Assembly (NCBI GenBank): GCA_934527325.1
Contig: CAKTAG010000035.1
Coordinates: forward strand, 1 to 10,011
From: an uncultured Candidatus Soleaferrea sp.
Lineage (GTDB): Bacteria > Bacillota > Clostridia > Oscillospirales > Ruminococcaceae
DNA: 10,011 nucleotides
Reading direction: 5' to 3'
A model generated the notes under the pieces. It had not been told where the DNA came from and did no database searches. It saw only the letters and a list, made by a program, of their open reading frames with translations. The position numbers and the translations under genes were made by a program. This document shows positions 6,790 to 10,011 of this stretch, piece by piece. Numbering within the stretch: position 1 is the first letter of the stretch; every line of letters starts with the position of its first letter.

Positions 6790-6796
6790 CTCCCTC
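6790..6796 (-). promoter_or_regulatory. rsfS: Shine-Dalgarno site supporting the TTG start of rsfS
   Basis: GAGGGAG on the minus strand, 5 nt before TTG. It lies in the 18-nt gap after the lcp stop codon and is the strongest Shine-Dalgarno match in the window. Confidence 0.8.
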
Positions 6797-6802
6797 TTTT
6801 AT

Positions 6803-7996
6803 TTAGTATTGTTCATACTCTCTAAATTCATCTTTTAATGATTCACCATCATTATCTATTGTTTTTTCTTCTACATCTTCCAAATCATCTACATCTTCTA
6901 TATCTTCGGAATCAAAATATTCTTGGTAATCATCTTTATAATAACCATTGCTATATTCACTATACTCATCTTCTACATCTTCGTTCAAGTTTTGTTTTTC
7001 TTGTTCATCTACTTTATGGTCTGGCTCTAAAAATTTCACCAATTTAAGGTCACTACTTTTAACCACTACCCCTTTAGGCATAAAATATTGGTTCAATAAC
7101 TTTGCAGTTTTATCAACATCCGCTACATAAACCGAATACCCATTATGTATAACAGGTTCACCTTCTATAACAAACGTTTTTATTTCATTTACATCAATAT
7201 CCTTTAGCCCTTCTGTATATTGATTCACTTCTTTACGTCCTATATTAGTTTCTATTATGTTATAATATTTATTTAAAAAAAACACATTACTCCAATATTT
7301 ATCTTCTATAAACTTTTTACCTAATGCCTTTACAAATTGTTCTTGAGCATGAATTCTACCTATATCTCCTGTAACGTAAGATTTTCTATGCCTAACAAAA
7401 TCTGCACCCAGTTTACCATTTAAATGTACTTTACCAGCTTTTATTATATTTGAATTATCTATTCGCAAATCTTTTTTTAAAACAATGTCAACTCCACCAA
7501 TATCATCTACCATATTTTCAAAAACATCAAGCGTCATAAATATGTATTTATCTATTTTTATTCTAAATATATTATTCAGTTCATAGGTAAGTGTATCTGC
7601 GCCACTTAAATTTAACTTTGGCTGTGAATATACAGCATTTATTTTACCTGTAGCATAATTTTCGCCAATATACACATCGCGCGGAATTCTTAAAATATTT
7701 ATTTTATGTAACTTTTTATTTATAGATATTACCATAATAACGTCTGTGTTATTAAATTTATCTACTCCACAAAACAAAATATTATTATATTCCTTATCAA
7801 ATTTATCTCCCAAATCCAAAAAATCATTTTCTATTTTAAAAGCATCTAGCTTAGTTGAAAGAGAGTTATTTTTTAATTGCCCATAACCTCTAACATACAT
7901 ATAACCCCCTAAAATAATTGCTAACAGTAATATTAATGTTAAAAAAATACCTCCTATTAGTAAAAATATATTTATCTTCTTTCCTTTAATAATCAA
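6803..7996 (-). CDS. LytR-CpsA-Psr (LCP) family cell-wall glycopolymer ligase with acidic tail
   Basis: LCP enzymes move anionic polymers from a lipid carrier to peptidoglycan outside the membrane. Numbering from the chosen TTG at 7996 (397 aa), a basic N-terminus and one membrane helix (about 8-36) precede the LCP domain (about 70-230). Conserved parts are LFCGVD and TDVIMV with the metal-binding aspartates (D79, D85), ILRIPRDVYI with the catalytic-site arginine (R106), KINAVYS, and DFVRHRK plus GDIGRIHAQEQF with further conserved Arg and Gln. The last 70 residues are odd: about 30 Asp/Glu and 8 Tyr among the final 68, with no domain I know. A TTG two codons earlier would start the longest frame, but GGAG (8004-8007) lies 7 nt before the TTG at 7996 and only 1 nt before the other. 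It sits between yqeK and rsfS, as in many Clostridia. Confidence 0.95.
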   Translation of the reverse strand: MIIKGKKINIFLLIGGIFLTLILLLAIILGGYMYVRGYGQLKNNSLSTKLDAFKIENDFLDLGDKFDKEYNNILFCGVDKFNNTDVIMVISINKKLHKINILRIPRDVYIGENYATGKINAVYSQPKLNLSGADTLTYELNNIFRIKIDKYIFMTLDVFENMVDDIGGVDIVLKKDLRIDNSNIIKAGKVHLNGKLGADFVRHRKSYVTGDIGRIHAQEQFVKALGKKFIEDKYWSNVFFLNKYYNIIETNIGRKEVNQYTEGLKDIDVNEIKTFVIEGEPVIHNGYSVYVADVDKTAKLLNQYFMPKGVVVKSSDLKLVKFLEPDHKVDEQEKQNLNEDVEDEYSEYSNGYYKDDYQEYFDSEDIEDVDDLEDVEEKTIDNDGESLKDEFREYEQY

Positions 7997-8003
7997 TTTC
8001 AAT

Positions 8004-8007
8004 CTCC
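8004..8007 (-). promoter_or_regulatory. Shine-Dalgarno site that sets the lcp start
   Basis: GGAG within GTGGAGA on the minus strand. Spacing is 7 nt to the TTG at 7996 and 1 nt to the TTG at 8002, so the inner TTG is preferred. Confidence 0.6.
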
Positions 8008-8033
8008 ACTTTTTTGTTATAATTTTAAAATTA

Positions 8034-8585
8034 CTACTGTTTAACTATGTAGTAATTATAGGCTAAAAACGTATCTGGGTGAATAGGTGATGATATTTTT
8101 AAAAGATCTTTTATAGTGTAAGCAAGCCCTATTTTCATACCTTCATCTAAAGATCTTTCAACAACTTCCCTCATATAAGCTACATCTGAAAATTTACGAT
8201 CTGCAGATGTAAAGTCAGCTAAATACACTATTTTTTCTAACAAAGATAAATTTGCCTTAGCTGTTGTGTGGTACCTTACTGCCGAAATAATTTCAGGGTC
8301 TTTAATGCCTAAATGTTTTACAATATAAACCGACCCAGATATAGAATGAAGCAACTTAACCGATGCTCTTTGAATATTATCTAACTTGATATCTGCTTTA
8401 TTAATTATTTTTAAATGCTCATCTGGCGATAATGCCTTTGTAATATCATGCAACAAACCAGCTACCTCAGCTTTATGAACATCTGCACCATAAAGTTTAG
8501 CTAGCTTTTTTGCCTGCTCTGCAACACAATATGAATGATGCAACCTTGCAGGAGGCAACATTTTTTCTAAATGTTTTTTATACAT
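8034..8585 (-). CDS. yqeK: HD-domain diadenosine tetraphosphate hydrolase YqeK
   Basis: YqeK enzymes of Gram-positive bacteria split Ap4A symmetrically into two ADP. Numbered from the ATG at 8585 (183 aa), the metal ligands are in place: HHSYCVAEQA (H17), the HD pair in AGLLHDITK (H46-D47), LLHSISGS (H80), VRYHTT (H106) and KIVYLADF (D124). Length is normal for the family. The frame extends five codons to a TTG at 8600, but AAGG (8593-8596) lies inside that extension, 7 nt before the ATG, so the ATG is chosen. It follows ispG after about 80 nt that contain a candidate promoter, and precedes lcp by 37 nt. In many Firmicutes nadD lies just upstream; here ispG does. Confidence 0.95.
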   Translation of the reverse strand: MYKKHLEKMLPPARLHHSYCVAEQAKKLAKLYGADVHKAEVAGLLHDITKALSPDEHLKIINKADIKLDNIQRASVKLLHSISGSVYIVKHLGIKDPEIISAVRYHTTAKANLSLLEKIVYLADFTSADRKFSDVAYMREVVERSLDEGMKIGLAYTIKDLLKISSPIHPDTFLAYNYYIVKQ

Positions 8586-8592
8586 ATAACAA

Positions 8593-8596
8593 CCTT
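8593..8596 (-). promoter_or_regulatory. yqeK: Shine-Dalgarno site that sets the yqeK start
   Basis: AAGG on the minus strand, 7 nt before the ATG at 8585. It lies within the extra codons that a TTG start at 8600 would require. Confidence 0.6.
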
Positions 8597-8598
8597 GC

Positions 8599-8622
8599 AA
8601 TATTTTACATTTACAAAATATT
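8599..8622. promoter_or_regulatory. AT-rich inverted repeat at the expected yqeK transcript start
   Basis: Perfect 8-bp arms (AATATTTT and AAAATATT) with an 8-nt loop lie between the candidate -10 at 8626-8631 and the Shine-Dalgarno site at 8593-8596. It could be an operator or a leader hairpin. It contains only A and T in the stem, so its stability is low. Confidence 0.3.
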
Positions 8623-8625
8623 ACA

Positions 8626-8654
8626 ATTATCCCTTCTATTTACTTTTAATACAA
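8626..8654 (-). promoter_or_regulatory. Candidate internal promoter for yqeK-lcp-rsfS-leuS
   Basis: Minus strand: TTGTAT (8649-8654), 17-bp spacer, GATAAT (8626-8631), just after the ispG stop at 8667. This would let the yqeK group be expressed apart from ispG. Confidence 0.45.
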
Positions 8655-8666
8655 AACAAAATGCAT

Positions 8667-9719
8667 CTACATTTTATTTATTTCTTGAATTAATTCTTCA
8701 ATTATATTTTCTTCTAACACTTTTTTTATTATTTTACCCTTTTTAAATAAAATAGCACAACCGTCTCCGCCAGCTATTCCTATATCTGCATCTTTAGCTT
8801 CCCCGGGGCCATTAACAACACAACCCATTATAGCTACTTTTATGTTTTTATTTACATTAACTAGCTTCTGTTCTACTATATTTGCCAATTCAATTATATT
8901 TATTCTTGTTCTTCCACAAGTTGGGCAAGCAACAATTTCAACCCCTCCTTTTGTGTAGCCTGCATATTTTAATATTTGTTTTGCAATGTAAACTTCTTCA
9001 ACAGGGTTTGCTGTTAAAGATACTCTTATAGTATCACCTAAGCCCATCAATAACAAACTGCCTATACCTATGCTAGATTTTATTACCCCTGTTTTAATTG
9101 TGCCCGCTTCTGTTACGCCCAAATGAAGTGGATAATTAATTTTTTGTGATATCAATTTATATGATTCAACTGTATCCACAACATTAGAACATTTTAATGA
9201 TACTACAATATTGTTAAAATTAAACTCTTCTAAAAGTTTTATATGGTTCATTGCACTTTCTACCATTGCCTGCGGAGAACATTTTTTATATTTTTTTAAT
9301 ATTGGTTCTTCTAGTGAGCCACTATTTACCCCTATTCTAATTGGCACATTATTCATTTTACAAGCATCTACAACTTGTTTAATACAGTTTTTAGAACCTA
9401 TATTCCCTGGGTTAATTCTAATTTTATCTGCACCTGCTAAAACACTTTTTATAGCCAACCTGTAATCAAAATGAATATCTGCAACAAGCGGAATTGTTAT
9501 TACATTTTTTATAGCAGAAATCAATTGCACTGCTGCCTCATCTGGAATGGCCACTCTTATTATATCACAGCCAGATTCTTCTAACAACTTAGCCTGTTTA
9601 ATATTTTCTACTACATCATAACTTGGAACATTTAACATTGATTGAATAGCAATTTTTTGGCCACCACCAATGTAAGTATTACCTATTTTTATTTTTTTAC
9701 TATTATTCGTCTTTACCAT
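8667..9719 (-). CDS. ispG: 4-hydroxy-3-methylbut-2-en-1-yl diphosphate synthase (IspG/GcpE)
   Basis: Converts MEcPP to HMBPP in the methylerythritol phosphate route to isoprenoids; a cytoplasmic [4Fe-4S] enzyme. At 350 aa it is the usual short bacterial form: a TIM-barrel (about 1-250) with IPLVADIHFDYRLA, KIRINPGNIG and LHLGVTEAGT, then the cluster domain. The cluster ligands are visible: C265 and C268 in ACPTCGRT, C300 in MGCVVNGPGEAKDADIGIAGG, and E307. An oddity is SMLNVPSYDV near residue 27, where the family usually has SMTNT followed by a few residues and DV. The start is the ATG at 9719, with AGGAG 11-12 nt upstream. In Clostridia ispG usually follows dxr and rseP; neither is in the window, and a terminator-like hairpin lies upstream. 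Confidence 0.98.
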   Translation of the reverse strand: MVKTNNSKKIKIGNTYIGGGQKIAIQSMLNVPSYDVVENIKQAKLLEESGCDIIRVAIPDEAAVQLISAIKNVITIPLVADIHFDYRLAIKSVLAGADKIRINPGNIGSKNCIKQVVDACKMNNVPIRIGVNSGSLEEPILKKYKKCSPQAMVESAMNHIKLLEEFNFNNIVVSLKCSNVVDTVESYKLISQKINYPLHLGVTEAGTIKTGVIKSSIGIGSLLLMGLGDTIRVSLTANPVEEVYIAKQILKYAGYTKGGVEIVACPTCGRTRINIIELANIVEQKLVNVNKNIKVAIMGCVVNGPGEAKDADIGIAGGDGCAILFKKGKIIKKVLEENIIEELIQEINKM

Positions 9720-9824
9720 TTTAATTAGCAGCTCCTAAATTATGGTATAATTACATAATAAACTAATAAGTTACTACAGATCAAATTTATAACTAAAAAC
9801 AACCCTTTTTATTAACCATTTAAT

Positions 9825-9830
9825 ATTATA
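9825..9830 (-). promoter_or_regulatory. Candidate -10 element of the ispG unit
   Basis: A perfect TATAAT on the minus strand, about 105 nt before the ispG ATG, preceded by a T-rich stretch with only TTTTCT at 17 bp as -35. The rest of 9720-9940 is AT-rich and shows no frame, RNA gene or riboswitch that I can recognise. Confidence 0.35.
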
Positions 9831-9940
9831 CACTAAAAAAATAAAAAAGAAAATATTTTAACCAAATATATTATTTTATCTGTACTGCTATTTTTACTAT
9901 ACTTACTAGTTTAAAAGCCTAAACAAATTTTATAAAATCA

Positions 9941-9965
9941 AAACCGCCGGCTAAGCCGGCGGTTT
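9941..9965 (-). terminator. GC-rich perfect hairpin, intrinsic terminator for a gene beyond the right edge
   Basis: An 11-bp perfect stem (AAACCGCCGGC with GCCGGCGGTTT) around a 3-nt loop. On the minus strand it is followed by TTTTGATTTTAT, a good termination tract; on the plus strand GCTCTG follows instead. It would end a transcript entering from the right before ispG. Confidence 0.75.
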
Positions 9966-9970
9966 GCTCT

Positions 9971-10010
9971 GCCCCTACAAGGGGCTTTTACCAGCAGCGC
10001 CTGATGGCGC
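9971..10010. repeat. Two further GC-rich hairpins beside the terminator
   Basis: GCCCC-TACAA-GGGGC (9971-9985), followed on the plus strand by TTTTA, and GCGCC-TGAT-GGCGC (9997-10010). With the hairpin at 9941-9965 they form a 71-bp block of about 63% G+C in otherwise very AT-rich DNA. It may be a dispersed extragenic element, a structured RNA, or stacked terminators; the block may continue past the edge. Confidence 0.6.
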
Positions 10011-10011
10011 A

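Overview
The window is very AT-rich (I estimate roughly 72-75% A+T by eye) and looks like a low-GC Firmicute, most likely a host-associated member of the Clostridia. The reasons are the Firmicute-type gene run yqeK-lcp-rsfS-leuS, purine-rich Shine-Dalgarno sites, several TTG/GTG starts, and secreted BspA/internalin-like leucine-rich-repeat (LRR) proteins. I cannot name a genus. Every gene I accept lies on the minus strand, so transcription runs from right to left.

Right to left: 9720-10011 has no gene. It holds an AT-rich leader and, at 9941-10010, a block of three GC-rich hairpins, the first of which works as a minus-strand intrinsic terminator. Then comes a housekeeping block: ispG (isoprenoid synthesis), yqeK (HD-domain Ap4A hydrolase), an LCP cell-wall ligase with an unusual acidic Tyr-rich tail, rsfS (ribosome silencing factor, TTG start) and leuS (leucyl-tRNA synthetase). 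Gaps are short and I see no convincing terminator inside it.

Downstream of leuS lies a surface/secretome block of four genes: a 290-aa secreted BspA-like protein; an 88-aa two-helix membrane protein of unknown function; a 234-aa LRR protein with signal peptide and C-terminal membrane anchor; and a secreted protein of at least 432 aa that runs off the left edge through a 24-bp tandem repeat encoding the octapeptide DTNT(S/L)EDK. The first and last are paralogues: they share a nearly identical leader, signal-peptide region and a recurring domain. Each of the four has its own candidate promoter with an extended -10 (TGn). Two strong minus-strand terminators (2856-2891 and 1464-1508) separate units.

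No mobile-element gene, CRISPR array, tRNA or rRNA was seen. The most interesting part is the accessory surface cluster beside a conserved operon: a duplicated leader/signal cassette, an 18-bp direct repeat bracketing the 290-aa gene, and a variable-looking octapeptide tract. Several starts were moved inward from the longest open frame because the Shine-Dalgarno position requires it.
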